Shown: positions 9,842-18,554, counted from the stretch's first letter. The stretch is 64,000 nucleotides of DNA from Azonexus hydrophilus (GCF_905120355.1 NZ_CAJHOB010000001.1:62001-126000); one strand, 5' to 3'. Program-made: numbers and translations. Notes: generated by a model from the sequence alone, not told the origin.

Positions 9842-10480
9842 TCAGTCCTCCGGCTCGAACAGATGGGCCAGCGCAGCGGTGCGCGCCGGGTTGTTGTGCA
9901 CCGCGTCCGGCTGGCACAGGTCGCGTAGCGAACAGGCACGGCAATGCTCGTCGGCCAGCGGTGGCGGGGTGATGCCGCTAGCCAGCAGATCGCGCACCCC
10001 GGTGATGGCGATCATGGTTTTTGCCCTTAAAGCGGCGTCGACCGCAACATTTCGCCGCCGGCGCGAGCTGGCGTAATACAAGGCGCCTTCCGGTACCGGC
10101 TTGCCGAACATCTCTTCCAGACACAGCGCCTGCGCCGCCAGTTGCACGTCGTCACAAGCCGCGATGTCGGCCCGCTTGTGGCGGGAACCGTGTTTGTACT
10201 CCACCGGGTAAGGCGTGCCGTCGGGCAGGAATTCCACCACATCGGCCTTGCCGACCAGCCCCAGCCGGTCGCTGAACAGCGGCAGGGCACGCTCGATGCG
10301 CAGGCCATCTCGTACCTCAAAGCCGGGGTCATCGACCCGCTTGTGCAGGGCCTGACCGCGCTGGGTGAACAGGTTGTCCTCGAACACCTGCTCAATGTGG
10401 ATCAAGGCGTACTGGCGCGGGCAGTAGCACCAGTGCTGGAGGGCGGAAAGGGGAATGGGATCAAGGGGTTCGCTATTCAT
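9842..10480 (-). CDS. cas4: CRISPR-associated exonuclease Cas4
   Basis: 212 residues of the RecB-like nuclease family with an iron-sulfur cluster. Candidate cluster cysteines are Cys18 or Cys20 (HWCYCPRQY) at the N-terminus and Cys180, Cys183 and Cys189 (HCRACSLRDLC) at the C-terminus. The nuclease motifs are GKADVVEF (Asp80) and VEYKHG (Glu94, Lys96), followed by QLAAQALCLEE (QxxxY-like region). In type I-C, Cas4 works with Cas1-Cas2 to trim prespacers and choose those next to the right PAM. It is separated from cas7 by about 590 bp holding a toxin-antitoxin pair, so cas4-cas1-cas2 need read-through or their own promoter. Confidence 0.95.
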   Translation of the reverse strand: MNSEPLDPIPLSALQHWCYCPRQYALIHIEQVFEDNLFTQRGQALHKRVDDPGFEVRDGLRIERALPLFSDRLGLVGKADVVEFLPDGTPYPVEYKHGSRHKRADIAACDDVQLAAQALCLEEMFGKPVPEGALYYASSRRRRNVAVDAALRAKTMIAITGVRDLLASGITPPPLADEHCRACSLRDLCQPDAVHNNPARTAALAHLFEPED

Positions 10481-10508
10481 CGGCCAAGCAATCGTGAAAG
10501 AACTTCTC

Positions 10509-10514
10509 TACAAT
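10509..10514 (+). promoter_or_regulatory. Candidate -10 box of the toxin-antitoxin promoter
   Basis: TACAAT lies about 30 bp before the antitoxin ATG, in the 64-bp gap between the divergent cas4 and antitoxin genes. No good -35 box is visible at 16-18 bp, so the call rests on the -10 match and position only. An AAGGAGGG ribosome site follows at about 10530. Confidence 0.4.
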
Positions 10515-10544
10515 CCGAGGTCTACCGCGAAGGAGGGTTTCACG

Positions 10545-10769
10545 ATGTCGCTCACTTACCAGCAAGTGGCCCAGGCCGCCATGCAACTCCGCCCGGACGA
10601 GCGCGTCGACCTGGCGGAAAAGCTCTGGGTCAGCGTCGAGACACCGGAGGCGATTGCCGCCGCCTGGGACGAGGAAATCGCTCGCCGTGTCGCCCAACTG
10701 GAAGCCGGCGAGGTTGAAACCGTGCCCGCCGAACAAGTCATTGCCGAACTACGCACCCAGCTGGTGTGA
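10545..10769 (+). CDS. Antitoxin of a ParE/RelE-type module (addiction module protein family)
   Basis: 74 residues (MSLTYQQVAQAAMQLRPDER). The layout is a helical first half with the pattern LRPDERVDLAEKLWVSV and an acidic tail with EEIARRVAQLEAGEVETVPAEQV. This is typical of the short addiction-module antitoxins (Pfam Unstab_antitox type) that pair with RelE/ParE toxins. The ATG follows a strong AAGGAGGG site. The toxin gene begins inside its last codons. The pair lies on the strand opposite to all cas genes, between cas4 and cas7. Confidence 0.85.
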   Translation: MSLTYQQVAQAAMQLRPDERVDLAEKLWVSVETPEAIAAAWDEEIARRVAQLEAGEVETVPAEQVIAELRTQLV

Positions 10770-11062
10770 TTGCCATCCGCTTCCACCCAGCCGCCCGCAA
10801 GGAAATTCAGCGGGCTTTTGACTGGTATCGGCAGGAGGCAAGCCCGCTCGTCGCAACCGGTTTTCTTGACGACTTTGAACAAACCCTGGCACTCCTGAAA
10901 CGCCACCCGAAAATCGGCGAAACCGGCAACAGCCAAACCCGCCGCCAGGTTTTCCAGCGCTACCCCTACACCGTGGTCTATCGCCTGGCAGGCGAAACGC
11001 TGGAAATCGTCGCCATCGCCCACCACAGCAGACAGCCGGAGTATTGGGCGAGGCGACGGTAG
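10766..11062 (+). CDS. ParE/RelE-superfamily toxin
   Basis: 98 residues starting with GTG, overlapping the antitoxin stop by 4 bp (GTGA), as usual in such pairs. The sequence follows the ParE/RelE plan: an N-terminal strand with FHPAARKEIQRAFDWY, a long helical hairpin, then QVFQRYPYTVVYRLAGETLEIVAIAHHSRQPEYW, where the final strands and the RR tail match family toxins. ParE members poison gyrase and RelE members cut mRNA on the ribosome; the sequence alone does not separate the two here. It converges on cas7, whose stop is 11 bp away. Confidence 0.85.
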   Translation: MIAIRFHPAARKEIQRAFDWYRQEASPLVATGFLDDFEQTLALLKRHPKIGETGNSQTRRQVFQRYPYTVVYRLAGETLEIVAIAHHSRQPEYWARRR

Positions 11063-11072
11063 GGGCTGCGAT

Positions 11073-11936
11073 TCAGAAGCCGTCGATAATTTCCGGTTCC
11101 AATCCGGGCAAGGCCTGACGCAAACGATCCTTGTCGAAGCTACCATCATCGTTGAGCAGGTTTCGCAACGAATCGTGGACCTTAGCCGCAGAGTACTGTC
11201 CGGCCTTGCAGTTGTGCTTCCACCAAATCACCGACAGAACCTGCATGCTTCCGTCGGGACGTGCAGACGAAGCATCGTTCTCGAAAAGTCGCGGCAAAAT
11301 CCCCTTGATGACTTCCGCATCTGCATCGCTGAAGCCAGTTCGTTCGGCAAGTTGCGGGTTAATGCTGCCGTAGCATTCGTAAATTCCTTGATCGACCCGA
11401 TGTTTCATGCCCATGGTGTCCGCACCCCGCTTGCTGCCATCGCCTTCGCCACTGACGCTCTTAGTAATCTGCGTGCTGGTCACACCAACAATTTCCTTGC
11501 TGAAAGCGGACTGCACGGTAACCGGGCCTCGAATAGGAATGGAAACACCACTGGCATCACCGTCCTTGCCGAACGCAAAGACCTGCCCAAACGCCCGGAC
11601 ATCGAACCATTTTTCGCAAGCTTTTTTCGCTGTCTCGTCCTTTTTTGTCTTTTTCGGGTTCCAGGCATCTTTGCCTAACCCATTGGTTTCCGACTCGGCC
11701 CTGCTTCGTAGACTTGGCTCACCATCCATCTTGCGATCATCAGACTGTACAAAAATCGAATGTTTCTCCTCTTGCAAACGGTCCCGCAATTTGCGCTTGA
11801 GGCAAACGTCGGTAATTTCCCCGAAACCACCGTAATCAGTGCGGGGACGATTGCCGTTCAACGGATCGCCGTTCGGATTGGCATTGCGGACGCGCAAGAC
11901 GAGCGCGAAATCGATTTTGTTTTGCAGAGTGCTCAT
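11073..11936 (-). CDS. cas7: Cascade backbone protein Cas7 (Csd2, type I-C)
   Basis: 287 residues beginning with the Csd2 pattern FALVLRVRNANPNGDPLNGNRPRTDYGG. GVSIPIRGPVTVQSAFSKEIVGVTSTQITKS follows in mid-protein. Multiple Cas7 copies coat the crRNA spacer and force every sixth base of the guide out of pairing with target DNA, which bears on the guide match discussed at 17403-17423. It lies 33 bp after cas8c, with a clear purine-rich start region. It is the last gene of the interference half of the operon. Confidence 0.95.
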   Translation of the reverse strand: MSTLQNKIDFALVLRVRNANPNGDPLNGNRPRTDYGGFGEITDVCLKRKLRDRLQEEKHSIFVQSDDRKMDGEPSLRSRAESETNGLGKDAWNPKKTKKDETAKKACEKWFDVRAFGQVFAFGKDGDASGVSIPIRGPVTVQSAFSKEIVGVTSTQITKSVSGEGDGSKRGADTMGMKHRVDQGIYECYGSINPQLAERTGFSDADAEVIKGILPRLFENDASSARPDGSMQVLSVIWWKHNCKAGQYSAAKVHDSLRNLLNDDGSFDKDRLRQALPGLEPEIIDGF

Positions 11937-11969
11937 TTGGATTTCCTTTCAGAAAAATACTTGGCTAAT

Positions 11970-13910
11970 TCAGTGGTTGGTTTCGGCTTGGCTATCGGCG
12001 CTGGCGGCTTGCTTGTCCGCATCCGCCGCTGGCCAGAAGTCCTTGCGTTGCGCGTGGTAGCCGAGCAAGAACTCGCCGCTTAAAGGCGCATCGCTGGTTC
12101 TTTCCGGCAAGTCATTCAGCCGACTCATCACCTCATCAAGCAACTTGCGACGCTTGACCAGAAGGCCAACCGATCTGTCGCTCCCAGCCTGCATCCGGGC
12201 TTCATAAGGTTTGAGCGCAAGTTCAATCGTCCGCCAGGTTGAGAACGGACGATCCGCGAAACGCTGCATCAGCCGGCCTGCCGTGGTTTCCCGCTTTTTC
12301 CCCTCATCCGAAGCCGACAAGGCATAGCCTTCGATGCTATCAGCGATGGCCAGCAAACGGCCGTAGAGGTAGTCGCGACTGTTTCTTTCCGTTTCCAAAT
12401 CCATCTGGTAGTTCCTTTCCTGGTGGTATCCCTTAAAAAGTGCGCAAGCTATTCCCAAAACCTTTTCCCATTCCCAGCGTTCCAGTCCGACGCGATTGGT
12501 CGCTCGCCGAACAGTGCTTCTCACCAGATCAAGCGGCACATCCCAGCCATCGACAATGCACGGCAGCAAACGCTCTACCGTTGCCTTCTGGAGCTTTTCG
12601 TCGAGGCGCCGACCGTAGGCCGCTTCGGCAATATCAGGCGGCGCTGGCGCGCCAATGAAACGCGTGTCCTTGCCGTAGTTTTGATGCCAGGCATACCGTG
12701 CATGCCAAGCTTCCAGTCGCTTGAGAAAGTCGGAACCCTTCAGTTCGCGGTAAAAGCTGATCGCCATACGACCCGGCGTCGCTGAATCCAAGCCAATTAC
12801 AACGACATCCTCTTTGGGATCGAGGTTGGCGCCGTAACCGGCAACGGCTTTCTTCAGGCGCAAGGCAAAGTTCTGGTCGGTACCAACCGAACTTGTCGCA
12901 GCTTTTATGTCCGAGCTATCAAGCTCGAATTGCTCAAAGATGTTCTTGATCGGATTGGGCAACAAAACACCGGAAACAGCCCAACTCACGACGGCCTGAT
13001 CGCCCTTCCGGTAGCCTTGATGGGCAAGCAGCCAGCGCAAGGCGTTATGCGCCTTTTGCGTGACATCAAAGCCCACCGAAATAACTTCCTTGGCCTCTAT
13101 GAACTTGCCGCGAAAGGTATAGCCAGAATCATCGTTAGCAGAAATCAGCTTGGCCTTATCGCCGGCATGCCTGAGTTTCGCCGGGTGCTGAATCGCTAGC
13201 GCCGATTCCTGTCCGGTCACCATGCAAATCCCGAACAAAGCTTGGGTATGCTGGTAATACGCTATCCAGGAGTCAATCAGGGCCTGATCCTGCCAAGTTG
13301 CGCTCAACGGATCATCTGGTGCGCTTTCCACCCGCCAACGAACAAAGGCGTCTTCCGGTGCTTGGGTGTTCTGAATGACTTTGAAAATGGCCGGTGCGGG
13401 ATTCGCCTCGTCACTCCAGCTTTTGAGAAGTTTGCCGTCCTCGCCCAGCGGCAGGATTCCCGCCGTGACCAAATCCCGCACCACGCTCCCTTTTTCCACG
13501 TAGTGGAGAATGGCCGTCAATTTGGGATGCTGCCACTCAGAGGCAGCCCAAGCACGTAGCCCGACCAGATAGTCGCGGTTCGGCACTTCCGGCTCTTTGG
13601 CAAAACCCGAGGTCACTTCACCGCCGAAAACCACGAAGTCCTTGGCCACGTACTGTAATTTATCGCAAAGCGGATGATTAACCGGCTTGCTCCCGGATCG
13701 ACTCGCGGACCCCTCAGTACAAGGAATCAGGGTCGTACCCTGACTTTTTTCGATTACAACAGCCCGTTTGAAGCCACCATTGCCGTCGAGCACAATTTCA
13801 ATCTGCGCCTGCTGGGTGGAGTGGCAAATCGGCATCAGCGGCTCGAAACCTTCTGGCTCGTGCCCGGCACTCTGTTCGTAGGTTTCATACAGCTTTTGAA
13901 TCCAGCTCAT
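11970..13910 (-). CDS. cas8c: Cascade large subunit Cas8c (Csd1)
   Basis: 646 residues, in the usual size range for Csd1. Recognisable stretches are [13 protein letters not shown] at the start and [21 protein letters not shown] in mid-protein. The region around residues 500-520 has [18 protein letters not shown] (RNYQMDLE follows), a conserved part of the family. Cas8c recognises the TTC PAM and recruits Cas3; in type I-C an internal start in cas8c also yields the small Cas11c subunit. No separate cas11 gene is seen here, in line with that. Its start overlaps the cas5 stop by 4 bp. Confidence 0.95.
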   Translation of the reverse strand: MSWIQKLYETYEQSAGHEPEGFEPLMPICHSTQQAQIEIVLDGNGGFKRAVVIEKSQGTTLIPCTEGSASRSGSKPVNHPLCDKLQYVAKDFVVFGGEVTSGFAKEPEVPNRDYLVGLRAWAASEWQHPKLTAILHYVEKGSVVRDLVTAGILPLGEDGKLLKSWSDEANPAPAIFKVIQNTQAPEDAFVRWRVESAPDDPLSATWQDQALIDSWIAYYQHTQALFGICMVTGQESALAIQHPAKLRHAGDKAKLISANDDSGYTFRGKFIEAKEVISVGFDVTQKAHNALRWLLAHQGYRKGDQAVVSWAVSGVLLPNPIKNIFEQFELDSSDIKAATSSVGTDQNFALRLKKAVAGYGANLDPKEDVVVIGLDSATPGRMAISFYRELKGSDFLKRLEAWHARYAWHQNYGKDTRFIGAPAPPDIAEAAYGRRLDEKLQKATVERLLPCIVDGWDVPLDLVRSTVRRATNRVGLERWEWEKVLGIACALFKGYHQERNYQMDLETERNSRDYLYGRLLAIADSIEGYALSASDEGKKRETTAGRLMQRFADRPFSTWRTIELALKPYEARMQAGSDRSVGLLVKRRKLLDEVMSRLNDLPERTSDAPLSGEFLLGYHAQRKDFWPAADADKQAASADSQAETNH

Positions 13911-14641
13911 GATTGCGCCTCCAACTGGCCGGCCAAATCATCGGCTTCTTCATCCACCGCACGCTGGTTGCTCGAAACACCAAAGGCTTTCGGACTCATA
14001 TCCCGGACGAACTTCCGCACTTTGCAATCTTCCGGTCGGTCGAAGCGGATCACACCGTTGACCATCGTCGGAGACCAGCTCCGGGTGTACAGCTTATTTT
14101 CCCCGATCTCGTCGGGGTAGTCGAAGCTGTGAAACATCAGCCCAAACCCGAGTTCACCGTCGGCATCCAGCTCGCCGACGCCGGAACCGAATTCGCAGGG
14201 TTCGACGTAGCCCTGGCAATCGCGGGTTCCCAGAAAAATGTCCTGGCGCCCACCCCGCTCCAGCATGCGCTTGGCAATGTCGTAGTGTTTCCCTTCTATC
14301 CGGTCCGCTGCCAATTCCTGGCGGTAGGTGTTCCACTCGAAATGTGCCCGAACCTGATACTCGACATCAGACAGGAAGGTATAGATCGCCAGACTGTTGC
14401 CGCCGCTGTATTCCTGCGGCTTGGTGCCCTTGGTCTGCGTCCGGATACGCTTCATAACGCGCACCTCATCCACCACCCAGATCAACGTCGGTTTCCAGTA
14501 AATGGACTTCAGGACACCCTTGAGGGCTTCATAAGTGGGGATGTGGTACGAGCATTTTTCGCCACCGATACGGGTCAGCGGATCGGTAAATAGGGCATAG
14601 CGGCCCCATAAACGGAATTCGATACTGTTGCGCCTAGACAT
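13907..14641 (-). CDS. cas5c: crRNA-processing protein Cas5c (Cas5d)
   Basis: 244 residues. In type I-C, which lacks Cas6, Cas5c itself cuts the pre-crRNA and leaves an 11-nt 5' handle. The residues corresponding to the catalytic set known from the Bacillus halodurans protein (Tyr46, Lys116, His117) appear as Tyr48 (SIYWKP), Lys118 and His119 (EGKHYD), so processing should be active. The N-terminus [18 protein letters not shown] is typical. Its start overlaps the cas3 stop by 8 bp. The expected handle TGGATTGAAAC is present both in the array repeats and at 17485-17495. Confidence 0.95.
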   Translation of the reverse strand: MSRRNSIEFRLWGRYALFTDPLTRIGGEKCSYHIPTYEALKGVLKSIYWKPTLIWVVDEVRVMKRIRTQTKGTKPQEYSGGNSLAIYTFLSDVEYQVRAHFEWNTYRQELAADRIEGKHYDIAKRMLERGGRQDIFLGTRDCQGYVEPCEFGSGVGELDADGELGFGLMFHSFDYPDEIGENKLYTRSWSPTMVNGVIRFDRPEDCKVRKFVRDMSPKAFGVSSNQRAVDEEADDLAGQLEAQS

Positions 14642-17126
14642 TGAGTGTCTCCATCAAAGAAACGGGTTCAGTCGCCAGACCGAACTGCTTGCTGTAATAG
14701 CGGGGATCAAGGCTGTAAATTCGGACGCCCTCCTTGATGACATGCAAGGCTTCGGCCTTGGAAAGTTTGTCGAACACATGCGGAAAAACATTGACGGTGA
14801 ATTGCTGGGCTTCGCGCAACAATTCACCCTCCAGCGAAATGTCGTAGGCACCATGCAGGCGACCAATCAGATCAGCCCCCGCTTTGCCCCAGGGAACCAC
14901 TACACCTTGGGTTGGCGAGTCGATGGCTTTGAATGCTTCGGCTGCGGACATGAAGGACTGATTTAGTCCCCGAATAGAAGATGAATCCCCATTGCGCGCG
15001 GCCTCTTTCAAAGACGACTCGTTGTCCGACAACAGGCTCAGCAAGGAGTCATTTCGCCCAATGGCTTTCGCCTCCTTGGGGGAAACGGGGTAGCCCATGT
15101 CCTTTTGCCGCTCAAAGAAATAATGGGTGTAGTAGTCAGCCAAAGCCTGCGGCCCTAGCAGGTCGTGCTCATAACGCTCTGGCGTTTCGCGGAAGAAATC
15201 GAGGACTGAAGCGACTTTGTCTCGCCCGATGGCGATATCTTTCAAGTACTCCAGCGCGACATGCTCATCCGAAGGATTCACCAAATACACCCGGCCTCGC
15301 GCCGACTTGCCGTTGCGATTGCAACGCCCGGCCGCTTGCGCGATGGAGTCCAGCCCAGCCATGGAACGAATCACCGCGCCGAAATCCACATCAACGCCGG
15401 CCTCGATCAACTGCGTGCTAACACACAGCGTTGGCAATCCGAATTCGAGGCGAGACTTGATCTTTGCCAACTCGGATTTCCGGTGCATGGGGCACATGTC
15501 AGTGCTGAGATGAGAGAGGCTGTCTGCATTGACCAATGACTGGCAGGCAAGAAAGATTTGCTTGGCAGCGTCTTTGGTATTGACGATGACTAGGCAGCTT
15601 TCCACCCGCTCTACCTCAGCGCGGGCCAAGTCTGCTATCTCAGCAAAAGTCCAACCGTTTGGCCGTCGTTGATCAATGATCTCCACCCGCTTGAGGTCCG
15701 CAAAAAGCTGGCGGACATCGCTGACAATTTCATGTCCTTCGGCCAGACGAATCGCCCCCTGATCGAGCGCCACCTGATGCAGCAATGGCTGCGTGGCTGT
15801 GCAGAGCACGACGGTACTGTTGCACTGTTCGCTCAGGAAATTGATGGCGTTATTGAACAAGTGGACGCAACGGATCGGCAAAGTCTGGATTTCGTCGAAA
15901 ATCAGGACCGCATTGGCCAACTGGTGCATGCGCCGCGCGCCGCGCGTGCCACTGCCAAACAAGGTTTCAAGCAACTGCACCATGGTCGTGTAGACCACTG
16001 GCGCATCCCAGTTCTCGCAAAGCATCTTTTCCCGCCAAGTCTGCTTTTCCGGAGTAACGCTGGAGTGATGTTCCAATACGACCTTGCCCTGATCCTGCGG
16101 AAAATCCTCAGGTTCGAGAATGTCGCGGACCACTTTCGCGTTCTGGTCGATGATGGACGTGAACGGAATTACGTAGATGACGCGATCCAATTTGCGCCGC
16201 TCCGCATGATGTAAGGCAAAACGCAAGCTGGCCAAGGTTTTGCCGCCGCCCGTCGGCACCGTCAAGGTGTAAATCCCGGCTGGACGCTCAGCGGCATCTT
16301 TGCACTCAGTGGAGATTTGCTGCCGCAAGTGGTCAATCGGATGTCGCGGCGCGAAAGCTGCCAGTGCTTTTTCCAGACGCTCAATCAGAACAGCCCAAGG
16401 CACGTAATCGCCTTGTGGCCGATTAGCGGCGACTTTCTTTTGTTCGAAATTCGCCGTATCGATACGGTCGGCATCGATCAAACAACTGAACAGAAACCGG
16501 ACAGCCAAGCCCAGTTGCTGAAACAACGGCCTCGAATTTTTCTCTTTCTGGTTGAGGGTCGTCAGCAGATTTTTCATTTCGCCAATTAACTCAGGCGAAT
16601 CCAGCAGCACATGCGCCCGCGCCAGTATTTCTGCATCGGCGCAGGACTGCACTTCTTCAAGGTGAGTCTTCTCTTCCGGCTTTCTCATGCGCTTGCCGAA
16701 GACATCGCTACCCTCTGGATCTAGGCAATCGATCAAGCCGGAATGGTGGGATGCAATGCAGAGTGCCAGTAACTGGCCGATCAAGGACTCTCGCTCTCCT
16801 CTCTTGGACAAGGTTTGCCAGATAAACTGGGCACCGGCCGATGAGTGATCGACCTTGCCCTTGAGAGCCCCAGAATCAACGTAATCATCCTCGTCAGGGT
16901 TAAGCAAACCGAGGGCGGAATGGATATAGCACCGAAAATCCTCGCTGTACTTCCCGAGATCGTGAAGCAATCCGATCAACTCTCCGGCAACCTCAAGACT
17001 GATTTTCTTGCCAAAGATGCTCGATAGCGCGGCCACACCAAGCAAGTGACTGGAAAGGGCTTGAAAAACCTGATCATTTTTCCGCCAATGAGCCATTGGC
17101 AGAAGTTTGGCTTCTTCGCTTTTCAT
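14634..17126 (-). CDS. cas3: CRISPR helicase-nuclease Cas3
   Basis: 830 residues with an N-terminal HD nuclease domain (His27, His-Asp at 55-56 in [12 protein letters not shown], then the SHHSGLID motif near 126-133). A superfamily 2 helicase follows: Walker A PTGGGKT near 291-297, DEIQ in place of DEAD/H at 411-414, and motif VI in [11 protein letters not shown]. It is recruited by Cascade to degrade target DNA. The ATG lies about 11 bases after GGAG. A 52-codon ORF and the cas promoter lie upstream, so cas3 is probably the second ORF of the transcript. Confidence 0.96.
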   Translation of the reverse strand: MKSEEAKLLPMAHWRKNDQVFQALSSHLLGVAALSSIFGKKISLEVAGELIGLLHDLGKYSEDFRCYIHSALGLLNPDEDDYVDSGALKGKVDHSSAGAQFIWQTLSKRGERESLIGQLLALCIASHHSGLIDCLDPEGSDVFGKRMRKPEEKTHLEEVQSCADAEILARAHVLLDSPELIGEMKNLLTTLNQKEKNSRPLFQQLGLAVRFLFSCLIDADRIDTANFEQKKVAANRPQGDYVPWAVLIERLEKALAAFAPRHPIDHLRQQISTECKDAAERPAGIYTLTVPTGGGKTLASLRFALHHAERRKLDRVIYVIPFTSIIDQNAKVVRDILEPEDFPQDQGKVVLEHHSSVTPEKQTWREKMLCENWDAPVVYTTMVQLLETLFGSGTRGARRMHQLANAVLIFDEIQTLPIRCVHLFNNAINFLSEQCNSTVVLCTATQPLLHQVALDQGAIRLAEGHEIVSDVRQLFADLKRVEIIDQRRPNGWTFAEIADLARAEVERVESCLVIVNTKDAAKQIFLACQSLVNADSLSHLSTDMCPMHRKSELAKIKSRLEFGLPTLCVSTQLIEAGVDVDFGAVIRSMAGLDSIAQAAGRCNRNGKSARGRVYLVNPSDEHVALEYLKDIAIGRDKVASVLDFFRETPERYEHDLLGPQALADYYTHYFFERQKDMGYPVSPKEAKAIGRNDSLLSLLSDNESSLKEAARNGDSSSIRGLNQSFMSAAEAFKAIDSPTQGVVVPWGKAGADLIGRLHGAYDISLEGELLREAQQFTVNVFPHVFDKLSKAEALHVIKEGVRIYSLDPRYYSKQFGLATEPVSLMETLNV

Positions 17127-17199
17127 AATTTCGCGTCTCCATTGCGAAAGCCACCGTCGATACCCCTTGGTACTACCCGCTCAAGACATTCAGGAAGAG

Positions 17200-17358
17200 T
17201 CACATCAGCCGCAACAACAACTCTTTGAGCACAAAGGAGCGAAAAAACATACCAGTCGCAGCAAGCGCAAAAACAAGTACACAGGCAGCATAGAAGCGAT
17301 GCGACGGCTGATTTTTCATCAACCGTAATTCGCGCAATAATCCAATTAGATTGCCCAT
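17200..17358 (-). CDS. Small putative membrane peptide at the head of the cas transcript
   Basis: A 52-codon ORF (begins MGNLIGLLRELRLMKNQ) between the putative cas promoter and cas3. It has a basic N-terminal part, one hydrophobic segment at about residues 22-42 (FYAACVLVFALAATGMFFRSF) and a short basic tail, a layout shared with membrane-acting toxic peptides and other small membrane proteins. GAGGTAAGGGGT precedes the ATG and can serve as ribosome site. It ends 73 bp before cas3. I know no family for it, and it may be non-coding leader sequence. Its place directly downstream of the Cascade target site makes a CreT-like guarded toxin conceivable. Confidence 0.45.
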   Translation of the reverse strand: MGNLIGLLRELRLMKNQPSHRFYAACVLVFALAATGMFFRSFVLKELLLRLM

Positions 17359-17389
17359 ACCCCTTACCTCGCACCAAGAAACTGGACAA

Positions 17390-17418
17390 ATCATAGCATT
17401 CGTTCTTAGCTTGTGTTG
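17390..17418 (-). promoter_or_regulatory. Putative cas operon promoter
   Basis: On the minus strand TATGAT at 17390-17395 is a good -10 box, about 30 bp before the small ORF and 265 bp before cas3. At 17-18 bp spacing the -35 position (about 17413-17418) reads CAACAC or ACAACA, a weak match. The guide-matching site at 17403-17423 lies over exactly this spacer and -35 region. Confidence 0.55.
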
Positions 17419-17423
17419 TTGTG
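17403..17423 (+). promoter_or_regulatory. PAM-flanked partial protospacer over the cas promoter (CreR target)
   Basis: TTC at 17403-17405 is the type I-C PAM. The next 18 bases, TTAGCTTGTGTTGTTGTG, match the first 18 bases of the guide at 17496-17513 except at positions 6, 7 and 12. Positions 6 and 12 are flipped out in Cascade and do not need to pair. The match stops after base 18. Partial seed-only pairing of this kind allows Cascade binding but not Cas3 cleavage, which suits repression. Confidence 0.75.
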
Positions 17424-17448
17424 CGGTTTAAACCGGGGCCGCAATAAA
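17419..17448 (+). promoter_or_regulatory. Possible promoter of the CreR-like RNA
   Basis: TTGTGC at 17419-17424 and AATAAA at 17443-17448 with 18 bp between them could be -35 and -10 boxes. Transcription would start near 17455, just before the degenerate repeat. Both boxes are weak. The -35 would touch the end of the target site, so the RNA could limit its own synthesis too. Confidence 0.35.
17424..17435. promoter_or_regulatory. Perfect 12-bp palindrome between the divergent cas and CreR promoters
   Basis: CGGTTTAAACCG is a perfect palindrome centred about 40 bp upstream of the cas -10 box. It could be an operator, for example for the neighbouring WYL regulator, but nothing in the sequence assigns a protein to it. 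Confidence 0.4.
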
Positions 17449-17458
17449 GTCTGGTAGA

Positions 17459-17560
17459 CTTGGTACCTCGCCAAAAACTAGGCGTGGATTGAAACTTAGC
17501 AGGTGTAGTTGTGAAGCCAGCAAGAGTTGATTGGGCCGGGCTTGTCCCGGCCCTTTCTTT
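17459..17560 (+). ncRNA. CreR-like mini-CRISPR RNA (one degenerate repeat, one guide, terminator)
   Basis: The segment 17481-17495 (GGCGTGGATTGAAAC) is identical to the 3' end of the array repeat read in crRNA orientation, including the whole 11-nt handle. Upstream the repeat is degenerate but CGCC at 17469-17472 still pairs with GGCG at 17481-17484, giving the basal stem with an 8-nt loop in place of the longer array hairpin. A guide-length stretch (17496-17532) follows and then an intrinsic terminator. Cas5c could process this RNA and Cascade could load it. The guide's first bases match a PAM-flanked site over the cas promoter. Family knowledge: CreR RNAs (cas-regulating, crRNA-like) direct Cascade autorepression in other CRISPR subtypes. 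A decayed solitary repeat is the alternative, but it would not explain the PAM-flanked match. Confidence 0.8.
17533..17560 (+). terminator. Intrinsic terminator of the CreR-like RNA
   Basis: GGGCCGGG (17533-17540) and CCCGGCCC (17546-17553) form a perfect 8-bp stem with loop CTTGT, followed by TTTCTTT. The T-tract is on the plus strand only, so it terminates a plus-strand transcript. The only candidate is the mini-CRISPR RNA. Confidence 0.85.
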
Positions 17561-17582
17561 ATCGAAGGCTAGGTAACTCACT

Positions 17583-18554
17583 TCACTCATCCCCATACCT
17601 CCCCGCCGCCGCCTTCAACAACCCCACCACCTTCGCCCGCAACTCCGCCGGCGCCACCACCTCGCAATCCGGCCCGTGCTTCAGGATGTCCATGATCAGT
17701 TCCGGGTCCTGGCTGTAGGGCACGCAGAGTTGATAGCGGCCGTCGGGCAGGAATTCGCCGTGCTGTTGCGGGTGCCAGCGTTCGCTGGCGACCCAGCGGG
17801 CGCGATGGATGGAGAAAACCAGGACAGCCAGATGTTCGGCTGGGCCGCTGAATATTCCATAGCCCGAACTCAGGACTTGATCAAGCACTGCCTCTTCAAT
17901 ATCTACCGCTCCGGTATCAACAACGCTGGCTGTTTGAATCGCATCGACCGAAAAACTGCGCAGCTCTTCGCGCAAGTGGCACCAGGCATCGAGATACCAG
18001 TTGTCACGGTAGTGCACCAAACGCTGGGGCGAAACCTCGCGCTGGGTAATCTGGCCGTCGCTGCGTGCAGCATAGGTGAGCAGCAGACGACGACGTTCCA
18101 TCAAGGCCGCTGCAATCGTCTGAAAAAACATCGGGTTACACTGCCTGGGCGCACTTCCCAAAATGCGGACACGCCAGAAGATATCGGCGACATCGCCACC
18201 GCAGCTTTCGAGTAGGCCGAGAAGACGTTGGCGCAACGGCGCTATCTGCTCGGCAAGTACACCACTGCCATCAATGCTGCCAAGCAGTTGTTGTGTGCTA
18301 AGCAAGGCGTGAATCTCTGCAGGAGAAAACCATAAGCCAGGCAGCGCATGGCGTTCGACACTGCGATCAATGCGGTAACGCCCCTGCTCACGATCGAACA
18401 AGATGGGCACCTGCAAGCATTCCCGCAACTCGCGCAAATCCCGGTGCAGTGTGGCACGGGACACCTCCAGCCGCTGCTGCAGTTCAGCAAAGTGAACGCC
18501 GCGACGAGTCAGCAACATGCGCTCGATGATTCCGAATCGTTCTGATTTTGTCAT
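17583..18554 (-). CDS. WYL-domain transcriptional regulator
   Basis: 323 residues. The N-terminus is a helix-turn-helix of the DeoR/HTH_11 kind (RFGIIERMLLTRRGVHFAELQQRLEVSRATLHRDLREL, residues 6-43). The C-terminal half has a WYL domain (RRRLLLTYAARSDGQ, later YRDNWYLDAWCHLREELRSFSVD, where WYL is literally present) and a WCX-like end. WYL proteins sense nucleic-acid or nucleotide ligands and often regulate defence loci, including CRISPR-Cas operons. It is transcribed toward the cas control region and ends about 20 bp from the CreR terminator. A role in cas control is inferred from position only. Confidence 0.85.
   Translation of the reverse strand: MTKSERFGIIERMLLTRRGVHFAELQQRLEVSRATLHRDLRELRECLQVPILFDREQGRYRIDRSVERHALPGLWFSPAEIHALLSTQQLLGSIDGSGVLAEQIAPLRQRLLGLLESCGGDVADIFWRVRILGSAPRQCNPMFFQTIAAALMERRRLLLTYAARSDGQITQREVSPQRLVHYRDNWYLDAWCHLREELRSFSVDAIQTASVVDTGAVDIEEAVLDQVLSSGYGIFSGPAEHLAVLVFSIHRARWVASERWHPQQHGEFLPDGRYQLCVPYSQDPELIMDILKHGPDCEVVAPAELRAKVVGLLKAAAGRYGDE

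Noticed and set aside
17459-17495. Degenerate repeat read simply as a dead remnant of a second CRISPR array
   Set aside because: A remnant would not be expected to keep an intact handle and stem base, be followed by a guide with a PAM-flanked match to the nearby promoter, and end in a perfect terminator.
17123-17596. A 157-codon minus-strand frame over the cas control region
   Set aside because: It runs across the degenerate repeat, terminator and promoter sites, has no family features and lacks a ribosome site; the control-region reading explains the sequence better.
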